Origin: Carnegiea gigantea
Taxonomy: Eukaryota > Streptophyta > Magnoliopsida > Caryophyllales > Cactaceae
Length of the DNA: 64,000 nt
Assembly: GCA_029747015.1 (NCBI GenBank)
Contig: JAKOGI010000183.1
Location: forward strand, 715,001 to 779,000
Direction: 5' to 3'
Positions within the stretch are counted from its first letter, which is position 1. Every line of letters begins with the position of its first letter. Positions 31,299 through 43,178 of this stretch are shown one piece after another. The notes under the pieces are model-generated. The model worked only from the letters and a program-made list of their open reading frames with translations. It did no database searches and was not told the origin of the DNA. A program made the position numbers and the translations under genes.

Positions 31299-31823
31299 GG
31301 GTCTGCTCTTTCGTGGGTAAATGGAGGCGGGTAAAAGATTGAGGTTGGTTGAAGTGGATTTAGGTGGGTTGAAGTTGGTTGACGTGAGTTGAAGTGGGTT
31401 GAAATTGGTATATTTTTTTGGTGGTGGGTTGAAGTGGGTTAAAATAATGAGAATGTAATTATGTATGATAATTTATAAAGGTATTGTAATTTTTAGTGCA
31501 TTTTTTCACTGAATGGTAATTTCATAATTTTTTAACTATTTTTCTGAAAGTTGGAGGCCGACATAACTTGTTAATTATTTTTAACGATTTGGGTTACAAA
31601 ATTGATTGATGACAGCTTTTTATATACGTGCCTTTTTTTCAATAGGTAAATTTGAAAATACAAACCTAAATCCACTTCAACCTACTTCAATCCACTTTCA
31701 CTATCAACTAAATTTCAATTTATGACATTAAAAAAAATTCAACCTACTTCAATTGACCTCAACCTAATTCAACCCACGTTACCTTTTTACCCGCCCTAAT
31801 TTACCGACGACAATAACAGGCCC
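31299..31823. mobile_element. Harbinger-like MITE with TTCAACC/GGTTGAA internal repeats, 525 bp
   Basis: The ends GGGTCTGCTCTTTCGTGGGTAAA and the inverse of TTTACCGACGACAATAACAGGCCC form imperfect terminal inverted repeats. The element is flanked by GTA on both sides (31296-31298 and 31824-31826), a 3-bp duplication. The left arm is an irregular array of GGTTGAAGTGGGTTGA-like units and the right arm has the reverse (TTCAACCTACTTCAA), so the whole forms a large hairpin around a 0.2-kb AT-rich core. Confidence 0.75.
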
Positions 31824-32136
31824 GTATTCGAAAAATTCAGATGTAACAAAAGAAAATAGTATGATCGTAAGTGTTACAAAATATATCAGCAATATAGATT
31901 TGCTGTTAATTTTTAAATGTAGGAGTTGGTTGAAAATATAACATTAGCTTTTTCCTAATTTTATAAAATACACAAAATTAGGTTGTGAAAAATAATAAAA
32001 ACATGATGTAATTTGAAAAGCGTGTGACAGCAAAATATGATGATGATCATTTGAAAATTAAAATGAAATCGTATCTAATCAATACTGCCTGATGCATCAT
32101 GATAATCAACAAAATAGAATCATATCTAGTCAATTC

Positions 32137-32556
32137 AAAAATACTAACCTCAACCCACTTCAACCTCCTTCTATTAGTTTAACCAAATTTAATTTATCAC
32201 ATCAACAAAATTCAACCCCCTTCAATGTACTTCAATCTACCTCAACCTACTTTAACCTACCTTAACCTGCTTCACCCATTTACCCACCATAAATTACTTA
32301 TAAATTTCCACCATTTTCAAATCATACTATTTTACTAAAATAATTAAATCTCACATGACACTATACAAATTATTAAATTTATGAAGGGGTGGGTTGAAGT
32401 TGGTTAAAATGGATTGAGGTTGATTGAAATGAGTTGAAGTGGGTTGAGGTTGGTATTTTTTTTTTTAGGTGGGTTAAAGTTGATTGAAGTGGGTTGAAGT
32501 AGGTTGAAGTGGGTTGAGGTTGATAAATGTAAAATGACCTACGAAAAGAACAGGCC
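32137..32556. mobile_element. Second member of the same MITE family, left end degraded
   Basis: The right end ACGAAAAGAACAGGCC (to 32556) matches the terminal repeat of the copies at 31.3 and 46.2 kb. Arms of CTTCAACC (32137-32290) and GGTTGAAG (32385-32525) repeats are inverted around an AT-rich core. I find no left terminal repeat, so the start is approximate. Confidence 0.6.
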
Positions 32557-33685
32557 GTAGTATGGAATAAATAAATTGGTCAATTACAAAATATCTACAA
32601 AGTGATCATATTATTTTTGGTAATTTATGACCATTGGTATGTATTTAAAAATGGATAAACAAATGCACAGATTAGATTATATAATTTGAAAAGAAATGTG
32701 ACAAAAACAAATAATATCAATTGTTTTATGTAATATTCTTGGTAGTTAATATGTTCAAAAAAAATATACTTGACTTGTTTAGGCTCATTAATTTAATTTA
32801 CCGTATGAATTAACCGATAATGATTTTTTTATACACATTTGTAGGTTATTTGAATTGGCTAAAGAGTCATTTTCATTTACCCTTCTCGAGATTTTGGTAC
32901 ATTTTTTTATATCATCTGTACTTTTTTTCCCCCTCCCAACCTTTGCGCCAAAGTTTTATAAACCCCAAAATTACAAAAAAAAATACTTTCGCACCCTGAA
33001 ATTGGCTTGATAACTCAATGGTGTAGTAAAATTATAGTTTAAGGACACTAATTGCCGTCATATAATAATATATATGTCAATTCTGTCGGCCAAACGTGGA
33101 CGGATATTGGGCAATTGAGGAAGAAAAATGAGATATAAATTTATCATGAAAAATATGAACAAAGGTTCAAATCGCACAACGAGTACTGTTGGGAGGCCCG
33201 ACAAACCAAGGCGACATTAGCAATGGTCTCAGTAGTCACTGTTGTGGCCATTGTTTGCCGCGTCAGATGGATAGAAGGTTGAGAGATTCTGGTTATGACT
33301 AAAGCTTGAATGGGTAGATGAGATATGGCATGGGTAAACAACTTGTAAACATAAAAGACACTTTTATAATTTTGGGATTTATAATACTTTGACGCAAAGG
33401 TAAAGGCGGCAAAAAATAATTTAAAAAGCTCACATCATAAAATTAAAAAAAATTAAACACTCACCGAAACATCATGAGCAAATGAAAGTACCTCATGCAT
33501 GAAATGAACATATTTTGATATATGGCCCGAAAGTTCTGACTATCATTATACGATGATAAAAACATTGAACTCCCCCCATTATTGTTCCGATCATTGTAAT
33601 TTTTACATGGTTATGAATTATATGGTAATTTTATGTGTTATGATCATTGTCTCATTATTGTTTCGACCCATGTTCAACCTGATAG
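32557..33685. other. AT-rich intergenic DNA without recognisable gene
   Basis: No frame with protein-like character is seen on either strand. The small open frames near 33.14-33.34 and 33.55-33.74 kb have no family resemblance, apart from the last few codons near 33.69 kb, which join the LINE relic. Confidence 0.5.
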
Positions 33686-33689
33686 AGCT

Positions 33690-36600
33690 AACTGCTAAGG
33701 CATCCCCATTTTGCTTTCAGATTTTCCGGTGTAACTAACAGAATGTTGACATCATAGTTTCAAGAAATTGGGGAAAATTATCAAAGAGGGACTAACATCT
33801 TTAAAATCATGCGAAAACTGAAAACAGTTAAGCATAATGTTAAAGATTGGTTAAAAAAAAAAAAAAAGCACATTGGCAACATTCATGAAAAACTTACGAG
33901 AAATGCTCAAAAAATATGTCGAAGGTATGCTAATAGCTCAGCCTAATAGCTAGCTACATATTTAACTCCTAGATGCAGCGACTCTTGAAACAAATGAAAA
34001 GGGGAAAAAATGATTTTTTAAACCAGAAATACTAGGGTAAGATGACTCGAAAGGAATGGCTAGTAAATGGTGATAGAAACATAAAATTATTTCAAAATAG
34101 TGCAAACTCGAGAAGGAAAAAGAAATTAGTTATGAAACTCCGAGATGACTATGCTATTTGGATCAATTATCATAAAATGATTGTCAACAAGTTCATTTCA
34201 GATCTTACTCAGTGATTCAAGTCTACACACAACACTAGTAGAGTTATCCCAAACCTAGGGTTACCGAGACTAATCTCATACATTTATAACACGGAACTCA
34301 CTAAACCTCCCGACTTGGATGAAGTTAAGATTTACTATTTAGCATTGATTCTAACAAAACTTCGGGACTTGATGATTTTAGAGCAGTTTTTTTAAGAACT
34401 ATTGGCATATTGTTAAGAAAAATTTGTTCAACTATATTCTTGAATTTTTTACGAATGGAAAAATCCTGAAGGAAATTAATCATACTTTCATTGCCCTTAT
34501 CCCAAAGATGACTAACCCCTCGTAGATTAGTCATTATAGACCCATAAGCTTATGCTCAAAAATTTATAAAATCACATATAAGATATTGGTTAATAAGCTA
34601 AGGTCACTTATTGACAAACTAATTTCCCTTTCCAAAGTGCCTTTATTTCGGGGAGATTGATACATGATAATATTCTGCTTACGCATGCAATTATGCATAA
34701 GTTCAAGAACCTGAAAACCTAGGCCGCTTGGGTAACTATCAAGTTGGATATGAAAAAAGCTTATGATAGGAATGAATGGAACTTTATTCTCAAATGCCTA
34801 TAAGAAATGGGGTTCCACCCAACTTGAAACTCTTTGATTACAGAATGTATTTCCTCAATTTCATATCCAATAACGGTGAGTGATGAACCTCATGGTTTAT
34901 TCACTTCGACTAGAGGAACCAAACAAGAAGATCCACTCTCCCCTTATATATTTATTTTATGTACGGAGGCCCTAAATCATATGCTTTACATAGAAGATAG
35001 TGCCCGAAAATATGGTATATGGGTTAAGATAAGTCACAAGGACATCAAAATTCCATCTCTTCTTTCTGCAAATGATTGCTTGATTTTTCACAAAGATAAT
35101 ACATACAGTTGTAGCAAGCTTAAAAGTGTGATCGATACCTTTTGTACAACCTCAAGGCAACTAATTAATTACCATAAGTCGGTTATGCCCTTTTCATGTA
35201 ATGCCTCTCCTGCAGATAAACAACTAGAAACTGCTATTCTCAATATCCCACAGAAGGAGACCTTAGGCAACTACTTGGGTTGCCTTATTTTCGGAGGTTG
35301 ACCTTTAAGTTCAACCTTTCAAGAAATCATTAATAAAGCAACTGCTAAATTGGAGGTGGAAAACAAATTGCTTGTCTAAAGCGGGCATAATGGTTTTAAT
35401 ACATTCTCATAAGGAATCACTACCGGCCCCTACAATGTAATGTTTTGAGCTACCTCATGGTACCAGCAAATATCTAGACAAGTGTAATTAGAGACTTCTT
35501 CTAGAAAAAAAATCAAACTTAGAAAAGGATTTATCACTTATAGCTTGGGACAAGATATGATTGCCCAAAAGTGTGGGGTGGGCTGGCGTTATGCAAAATG
35601 GAAGTCGCTAACAAATCCTTCCAATGTAAACTAGCTTAGAAAGTTCTCACAGATATACCCAACCCATGTGTACAGTCTACGGGGGACAAGTACTTATTAA
35701 ACTCTGGTCGTCTTAGCTACAAACGAAAGACCGTTGATTCATTCGTATAAAAAAGCATTCTAAAAAAGTAGAGATCTTTTTTAAGAAAGGTATCAGTTGG
35801 AAGATAGAAAAAGAAGACCAAATTTCATTTTGGTTTGACAATTGGATTAAAAACATGAATCTAATAAATATAATGGGAATAGATGAAAAAAAAAATTCCC
35901 CAGCCTTATGCAAAAGTATTTGATTTTATCACGCAATAGTCACAATGGCATGTCCATCACGTTCAGCTAATCCTCAATAACCACCCTGTTATTCAGAAAA
36001 TTCAATTCATCTCCATACCCATTTATGAGTCAAAAGATTAATTCTATTGGGGATTGAGTAGCACATGTGATTTATTCACCATATCAACCACATGGCCTGC
36101 CCATGACGTCAAATTCCATGAAATATCTGAACGGTCTTTCAAAAATTGATACTATGCCTAAAATCATTTCCTATGGCAACTATGTCATAAAGGTCTACCA
36201 TTAAGAGGTACCCTTATGAGAAGGGGACTAAACATCGATCATGTATGTCCTATATGCCTTGGTGACATTGAATCAGTAGAACATCTATTTAAAGGCAGTC
36301 GGATAGTAAATAAGGTGTGGGAAGTTGCCGACAAATATCATTGGCTTCCATTTAGTGTTTCTTCTCTTGGATGCCAAGATATATTAGAAAGCTTGAGTAG
36401 AATTCATGCATTTCATAATCCAAAGTTAAAACAAAAGTTTTCGTTCCTCTTATGGAGCACCTAGAAATCTATGAATGCAATGATATTTAAATATGAATTT
36501 TTTAATCTCCTTGCCTGCCTAATGTGGGGAAAAAAAGCTAATGCATAATGGAGAATCTGAATGTGTATGTCTGTTGATACTTATTTAAGGGGTGCTTCTT

Positions 36601-37070
36601 CTCCCCCTTCAACCTCAATTCATATTGTGATGTGGTACTCCTCTCCTTAAGAGTTCATCAAACTTAATTGAGATGGGTCACGAACAATTCCTCAGCCACA
36701 GGAGGCTTCATCATCTGAGATCGGACCGATATATTACTCAAGAGAAGAGCTACTTACTATGGTAACACTTTAATATTAGTAGTAGAGGTTAGAGCCTTAC
36801 ACGATGGGTTACTTGGCAATTCAAGCAAGGTTCGCCCATTTAATTGTAGAATGCGACAACAAGATAGTCACTCAGGTTATAGAAGGGAAAATTTATATTC
36901 ATTGGCAGATCTATTATATTATGAAGGATATCTAAGCATGAAGAAATCAAGGCATTCAAATAATCAGCAATCATGTGTTCAGAGAGGGAAACATGGCAGC
37001 CGAATGGCTGTCTAAATTCGGTCATTGTATCATTGTTTCATTTTCATCTAATATATGTCTTTCACCACCT
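33690..37070 (+). pseudogene. Decayed LINE (L1-type) retrotransposon: RT, zf-RVT and RNase H remnants
   Basis: The plus strand, read across frames, shows a plant L1 ORF2 order. A linker region (about 33.69-34.1 kb) is followed by RT segments: HTFIALIPK near 34.48 kb, YRPISLCSKIYKITYKILVNKL near 34.53-34.61 kb in spaced form, and KLDMKKAYDR near 34.75 kb, which keeps the first catalytic aspartate. Next is a 155-codon open frame (34834-35301) with GTKQEDPLSPYIFILCTEAL. At the second catalytic site it reads SANDCLIF where ADD is expected. A zinc-binding patch, CPICLGDIESVEHLF, lies at 36.25 kb. An RNase H C-terminus (VECDNKIVTQVIEGK, then FREGNMAAEWLSKFGH) lies at 36.85-37.03 kb. Multiple stops and frameshifts make it inactive. 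The 5' endonuclease is missing; no poly(A) tail or flanking duplication is obvious. Confidence 0.85.
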
Positions 37071-38570
37071 CTTAGGATAATCTTAGTTAAATGTAGTTAA
37101 GCATACTCTTGCGAGAAGAGACACCTAACATTGGTATTATCTATCTTTTACCATCATTCATATCCATCACCGCTTTCATTAACTTCATTCAATATATCCA
37201 TCATCCGCGAAAATCCAATCGAATCCGTCAATCCACTATTTGCGGGTGGATCGGGTTGTACACGAGTGACGAAAGCTTATATATAATATGTAAGCAAATT
37301 CATATGAAAGAAAAGCTTTAGCTTTTAAAAAGTTTTAAGAAGATGTTTTAGGTACAAGAAATAAATAAATATCAAATTTATCATACTAATTTGACAAAAT
37401 TTTAAAATTAACAATAGAATTGTCCAAAAAAGATGTAAAATTTAAATGACAAAAATAAAAAGCAAATTAATTTCAAATAAGGGTTAAACAAGTGGATCAT
37501 TAAGCAGGTGACGGATCGGATGGCGGGTCAAATGGAGTATCACCCAGATCTAACCCAATCCGTCAAACCATTATCCATCATCCATCCATCACCCATATAT
37601 TTCAGATTTTTACCCGTTTTTTCGGATCGAGTGGAATGGATATTTATTGGTGCGGGTGAAATTGCCGGCCCTAGCGGTGGTGGTGTCATGCTTATGCTTT
37701 TGGATTAAAACTAATATCCGATTATGAACAATCTTCCCCCCAAGTTAGCACTAATTATCAGGTGAAAAATGCTAATTTGGATTAAAAAAGTAAATACGAT
37801 GCTATTGTGGAGAAACACAAAAATCATATATGTTGTGTTTTTAAAATTTAAAATCATAATTTAAAGGTAACTCTCAAACCATAAAATAAAATAAAATAAA
37901 ATAAAATAAAATAAAATATAGTGATCCAACTTGATATTACAACAGATGTTATGAATTAGTGTAGGTAATGTTTCGTTAAGATGTAATCAACCTATAATGC
38001 GAGCAAGTTTATAATTTTTTTGTTTACCTTGTTTGATTTTATGAGAATATTGCAACAAAAAAATTATCTTGTAATCATGATTGCTACAAGCTAAGTAATC
38101 ATAAATGCATTGTAGAGTTGATTGCATTACATTACATCTAACTAAATATAACAGAAGTCTTAACATTCATCGACTATGAATGTTGTTGCTGTTGTATTCA
38201 TCGAGTTTAAAACCGTGGGCTTGGCATATGCATCTTGGGCCGAGGACTGTGTTGACCCATATGAACAGGCCCTATCTCTCTTTGAATTAGCATTCATCTT
38301 ATTCATCTTTAATGCCTGTTCAGTTTTTGATTAATCTGAATAGGCCCCACGAGGGGCAAGAATGTCAATATTTCCCAAATGCCCAGCTGTCGTCACTCAG
38401 TACGCCAGCTAAATTGCCATATTTTCGTTCTCACCTAACGCTTTCCCAATGTGCTCCAATCCAACCAAATCCAAATCTTTATTTTAAAATAAATCCTTAA
38501 AAAATAAAAAAGTAGACATCTCTACCCTTAAACGATATTACAATATTGCCCCCACGGATCCCCATTTTCT
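37071..38570. other. Repeat-rich intergenic DNA upstream of the bZIP gene
   Basis: Contains GGATCGGG/ACCCGATCC-type strings near 37.2-37.3 and 37.5-37.67 kb, as found in dispersed plant repeats, a perfect (ATAAA)n microsatellite (37881-37918), and AT-rich spacer. The final few hundred bases should hold the bZIP promoter. No gene is seen. Confidence 0.5.
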
Positions 38571-38572
38571 GC

Positions 38573-38580
38573 TATAAAAA
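38573..38580 (+). promoter_or_regulatory. Probable TATA box of the bZIP gene
   Basis: TATAAAAA, followed about 30 bp later by a CT-rich stretch (38600-38650) typical of plant transcription starts. This gives a leader of about 500 nt before the main ATG, in keeping with the long leaders of group S1 bZIP mRNAs. Confidence 0.65.
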
Positions 38581-38814
38581 CCTAGCCGCAATTAACTTTT
38601 CATCTCTTCTTTTCGGCTTCCTGCGCTCAGCTTTTTCTCTTTACTCCCAGATAAGTTTCTCCGTCTTCGTCGTTCTTGTTTTGTTAGTTTTCTCTCTTTA
38701 ATTTCTGATCTTCCGATCAAATTCTTGCAGTTCTTGCTTTCGATTTCTGTTGGAATCTGCGATTTGGAGTTTCAGAATTCTAGGGTTTTTGTTTCTGATT
38801 TGAGATTCGATTCG

Positions 38815-38835
38815 ATGTTTAGGGAGCCTTTATGA
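38815..38835 (+). CDS. uORF1 in bZIP leader (6 codons)
   Basis: Encodes MFREPL-stop. Its TGA overlaps the ATG of the next uORF (ATGA at 38832-38835), so termination and possible reinitiation are adjacent. The peptide itself resembles nothing known. Confidence 0.6.
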   Translation: MFREPL

Positions 38836-38918
38836 GCTATCTAATCCTCATGCGTCGGATTCGAATTCTTCATTCGTTTTCAGTTGTTTTCCTCTACTGG
38901 TTCTACGTTTTCTCATGA
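38832..38918 (+). CDS. Sucrose-control peptide uORF (conserved peptide uORF of group S1 bZIPs)
   Basis: A 28-codon uORF whose C-terminal half reads HSFSVVFLYWFYVFS-stop. This is the conserved sucrose-control peptide that stalls ribosomes at high sucrose in the leaders of bZIP11, 2, 44, 53 and 1 (established for Arabidopsis S1 bZIPs). It lies 187 nt upstream of the main start. An in-frame second Met at codon 7 (CTCATGCGTCGG) could give a 22-residue product. The N-terminal part (MSYLILMRRIRIL) is not conserved, as expected. Repression of the downstream bZIP by sucrose is inferred from conservation. Confidence 0.93.
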   Translation: MSYLILMRRIRILHSFSVVFLYWFYVFS

Positions 38919-38923
38919 ACTAA
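38915..38923 (+). CDS. Minimal uORF3 (ATG AAC TAA) overlapping the sucrose-peptide stop
   Basis: The ATG overlaps the uORF2 TGA as ATGA (38915-38918) and encodes only Met-Asn. It is the last upstream ATG; none occurs from here to the main start at 39106. Confidence 0.45.
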   Translation: MN

Positions 38924-39105
38924 TTCACCCCTCATCCGTTGATTGAAGTTTGTAGATTTAGGAAATCGTAGATCAGATTTGCCCTAATCCTAATTCAAAC
39001 CCTAGTCCAATTCGACCGTCGAATCCGACCAAAATCCGTAATTTTCGTGTTAATTCGAGAGGAAAACTGTTGAATTCTGGCTTTAGAGAGAGAAAGAGAG
39101 TATTG

Positions 39106-39543
39106 ATGACGATGCAGCAGCAGCAGCAGCAACCACAACAGGTGAGTTCCGGGTCGGACTCTGACCCGAAGTATGCTAACATGGATGAGAGGAAGAGGAA
39201 GCGGATGATCTCAAACCGTGAGTCGGCAAGGCGGTCAAGGTTGAGGAAGCAGCAGCACTTGGAAGAGCTGATGGGTCAGGTGACCAAGCTGAAATCTGAG
39301 AATGCTGAGATATCTCAGAGGATTGATGCTGCTACTCAGCTCTACCTTGCTGTTGAATCGGAAAACAATGTGCTAAGAGCCCAGCTTATGGAGTTGGCTG
39401 ATCGGCTTCGGTCTCTGAATTCGTTGCTTCAGATTGTGGAGGAAGTTAGTGGGCTTGCTATGGATATTCCGGAGATTCCTGAGAATCTGCTTGAGCCGTG
39501 GCAGCTGCCTTGTCCTGTTCAACCTCTGCCGAATGCGTTCTGA
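39106..39543 (+). CDS. BZIP53: Group S1 bZIP transcription factor, bZIP53-like
   Basis: Nuclear DNA-binding factor of the S1 bZIP class, which binds ACGT cores and heterodimerises with group C bZIPs in sugar/energy signalling (family knowledge). 145 aa, intronless. A Gln-rich N-terminus (residues 4-12) precedes the basic region ([21 protein letters not shown]37...R45 in correct N-x7-R spacing). The leucine zipper starts at L55 and is long (to about residue 112). The C-terminal motif, with MDIPEIPE and [10 protein letters not shown], matches bZIP53 better than bZIP11, 2 or 44. The ATG chosen is the first in frame after the uORFs; an in-frame TTG extends the open frame upstream but is not a plausible start. 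A second ATG lies two codons on. Confidence 0.92.
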   Translation: MTMQQQQQQPQQVSSGSDSDPKYANMDERKRKRMISNRESARRSRLRKQQHLEELMGQVTKLKSENAEISQRIDAATQLYLAVESENNVLRAQLMELADRLRSLNSLLQIVEEVSGLAMDIPEIPENLLEPWQLPCPVQPLPNAF

Positions 39544-42500
39544 TGCCCAGTATCAATGATGGGAAGTACTGCTGTTGCTCTGGTATTGATAATCGATATG
39601 TAACTCCTTTCTTTGTCGTGTTGAAGATGTCGTCTTTTGGCTGTTAGTAATCATATTTGTTAACCTGTTGTGTCGTGTCTTAGTTTTTCATGGTTGGTTT
39701 CAGCAAGATTATGCTTTTATGTATTGGTGATTGTTGGAACTATGTTATTGGTATTGGACTAAGTGATCTGTACTCTTGCGTATGTAACGAGTTTTCTTAA
39801 TTTGATAACTCTGTTGCATTGTTTGGTTGTGTTATGAGGTGTTTATTGCGGGTTGATTGTGTATAATCTTGACAGGGCTTTCAATTAAGATGTCAAGCTT
39901 AATTTATTACCTTTGTTTCTATATGCTTAATTTGATAGGGGTTGATCAATAATCATGAGTTTTTGTGCAATTGTATGTTACTGATTGAGAACATGAGTTC
40001 TTTCACTAGTCTGCCTGTGACAAATGGCTTCGAATATTGTTCCTTCAATCCTATGTGAATCCCTTTATTTGGATTCTATGTGATGTGCATGCAATGAAGG
40101 ACGTTTTACTTGGATTTGGGCCATTTGGCGAAAGTCACGTTGGAGTTTCAGTGCTTGATGTGGGTCTAGGTGTTGAGTTCGGTTGTCTCAAACTTTGTTT
40201 CGTTTTGGTCTAAGGTGAATCGTCAAACGTTCATAGCTATGTTGGAGATGGCATACATGACATTGGTAGTTGAGATGAAGTGAAGGGTCAGTGTTTAGTT
40301 CGAATTGGCTGCTTTTTATGCCTGCAAGAGGGTAATGATTCAATTGGATAGAGAGATTTATAGATGTCATTTTTACATTTATTTTGTTAATGCCTTGACA
40401 TTTGCATCCTTCGAGGAGGGCAACTGATTGCTAGGTCTGGCAGGTCGTCTCATCAGGACTTAGGAAGTGTAGATTAGGTTAATTTAGGGAGTTCAACTAA
40501 CTAGAACCTATGGTATTTGGACTCCTTTTTCATCCTAAGACCTGAGCGAGAGACAAATGGAGGTTGCTAATTGCATCTTAATCCTCCATCAATAGCCTGA
40601 TCTGAGTGACTGGATGGCCCCGAGAGAAAGTTCAAGTTTCCATATGCCTCCAGCCCTCCCTTACTTCTTGGGTATTTTGTGTTCTCAGGGTGCTCTGAGT
40701 CTTGATTTCTGCTTGGATGTGACATCCTGAGCCAGAATCAAATAATGTCTCTATTTGTTGGGGTTTAGCAGCAAAAGATCTTTTATGCAAGGAAACTCGT
40801 GAATCATACTTCTGTGTTTGAGTGGTTTTGCTTTTCGACTTTAACAGGAGTGCTGCATTTCAGAGTTAGTGTGTCGTGACAGCTGATTAAGAACAGCATT
40901 CATAGGTCCTCGTCAAAGATGGGTGAGTTACAGAAGAAATAGAAAGGTAGCATTTTCAGCTCCTTCTGGTAGGAAGGACCTTTACGTTACGCTAAGGGGT
41001 ACATTTAGCTTCATCAAAAGCAGGATTATGCAATCTGATGTAACTCTCATGAGTGATTTAAGAACATGATGACCATAAATTACGCTGTGAATGAACCCTC
41101 TTATATTTATTTGGTCATATAAAATTGTCTATAGGCTTTTGTCTATGCAGATCAAGTTGGGGTCTTTTGATTTTTTTTGACGTCTTCTATTTATTTTTAA
41201 TTTTGAAGAAGGAATAGGTCCATTACCATCCTCAGAACTCAACTGAGGCGGTTTTATGTAAGTTCTTGATCCGATCCTGCAGTTCTATGGTAAATTGTTT
41301 TCCCCATCTCCTCATTCTAAGTTCTTTTCAAGTTGGTTATAAATATTTTGTAAAAAGTGAAAACTGATCAGATTGCTTCCAAGGTGGATATAGCTATTTG
41401 TTGGCGGAATCATGGCTTCCGAGCAAGCTCTTATTTTGGTCTGAGACTCATGTTGGAGGTTGGCTGATATCTAGATGAACTCCCAGGGCATAATTAGGGG
41501 TCCTCTGAAGGCCGATGCGGTCTCATCTAATGGAATCTCTCGTTTACACGCACATCGTTATTTTGCGTTCTTGCTTGTGTCTGTGTCTTTAGGGTTGCCG
41601 AGGTACTGGTAGGGTAGGCTCGTGAGGTAACTGTTCTAGGTGACAACTTACAAGCAAAGCCTCTTTTCTTGGAGTTTTTTGCTTGCATGCCTTGCGTTCC
41701 AGCTAGTGTGACCTGCGTTCCACTTTTGTTGTTGCAGCGCATGACAAGTGTGGAATGGAATGTGTGATGGAACATCAGTTCCATTCCGCGGGCCCCCTTT
41801 TTTTCTTTTTATGATTTTTTTCCCCTTAAAAAACATTAAGTAGGTGGTTTTTTTTTTAATTTTAAAAAAGTAGTATATTTTGGGGTGGGTCTATGATAAT
41901 ATTTTGTTATGTGATTCAATTGAAATTTTATTGATTGAAAAAGTAAAGGAGTGTAAGTTCAAAAGACGGAATTTTTATTGAGAAGACGGAATTTTTATTG
42001 AGATGACAGAGTGGAGTTCCAAAATTTAGAACTTACACTGAAAATGCTCTTATTACATATCATTTTCTATGTTTTACTAATTCACACAAAAAGAAGGGGG
42101 AGGGGGGGGGTTGGGGGTTCCCTTTGAGGGAGCCTCTTTTGTATTTTTATAGTCACATACTTATTTTATTGGAAGTTTGTTTATTTCATATGAATTTACA
42201 AAACTCAAAATAACTATATATCGCAATACTTTTGGATCATACAACATAGTTTGACTTAAAAGAGAGGACAGATATTGGTGTATGCATCCCTAACTAAACT
42301 GATTTAAAAGATAGCATAACTATAGATGCATGCACCATTAATTAAGGTAGTGCTCGGTTGGGAAAAAATAATTTTTCTAGAAAATAATATTTGTGTTTTC
42401 CGTTATTTGGCATAATAAAGGTTTGAAAACTATTTTCAGAGGAAAATAATTTTCCTAGTGATGGAGGAAAATGATTTCCTTTTTAAGAAGATAGAAAGTT

Positions 42501-43178
42501 AATTTTTTTATTTCAACTCTTTGATAATATGGTTAGCTGAAATTTAGGTGTAAAAATCGATTTTAATAGTTTGAATCGGAACTTGATGATACGATAGGAA
42601 AGATTAAAATAAACTCAAATCTAAATTTTGAATTCAAATTTTTTTCATTTGATCGACATTTATCTCCATCACGATAATATAATCGACATTTTTTACTACT
42701 AAAACAATTCAGTTGGCTCGCTAGTAAAACAAATTCAACGGTTTAAATGAAAACTTAATCATCATATAAAAATGTTAAAATAGGCTCAAATTTATATTTT
42801 GAGCTTGAAATTCTTTCATTTGGTCAGCATTTTTTTCCGCAACGACAATTCAATCGATATTTTTCGCCATTTAAACAATGTAATATATAATTTTTTATTA
42901 CTAAAACAATTTCATGCAAATGCAGCAAATAAATTTCAAGTTCTAACAGCAATACGAAATTAATACCACCACCTTTGTTTAATTACTCAAGGAAGTTCTT
43001 GTGCATTTACATAAACCAAATTACACTTTACGTTCGTACATGTCATGCAAATACAGCCGCCCCTCCTCCATCAATTTCATCCCGACATTTAATAAGTTAA
43101 AACCCCAACCCCATAAACAAACCCTAATTCATAATCAAACAAACAAGTATACAATTCCTCCAAATTAACAACTTTTAA
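39544..43178. other. Intergenic region between the convergent bZIP and CP12 genes
   Basis: 3.6 kb without a supported gene. It begins with the bZIP 3' UTR and ends with the CP12 3' UTR. It includes two perfect copies of a 20-bp unit (AAGACGGAATTTTTATTGAG, about 41963-42002), G-runs near 42100, and an AAAATAATTTTTCTAGAAAAT-like AT-rich patch near 42360-42480 of MITE character. Confidence 0.5.

Noticed and set aside
31299..32556. CRISPR-like or telomere-like array suggested by regularly recurring GGTTGAAGT units
   Set aside because: The units are irregular, contiguous, without unique spacers, inverted between arms and bounded by terminal repeats; this is a MITE in a plant genome.
39070..39105. 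A 12-codon N-terminal extension of the bZIP from an upstream TTG
   Set aside because: Plants start at ATG here; 39106 is the first in-frame ATG after the uORFs and fits the family.
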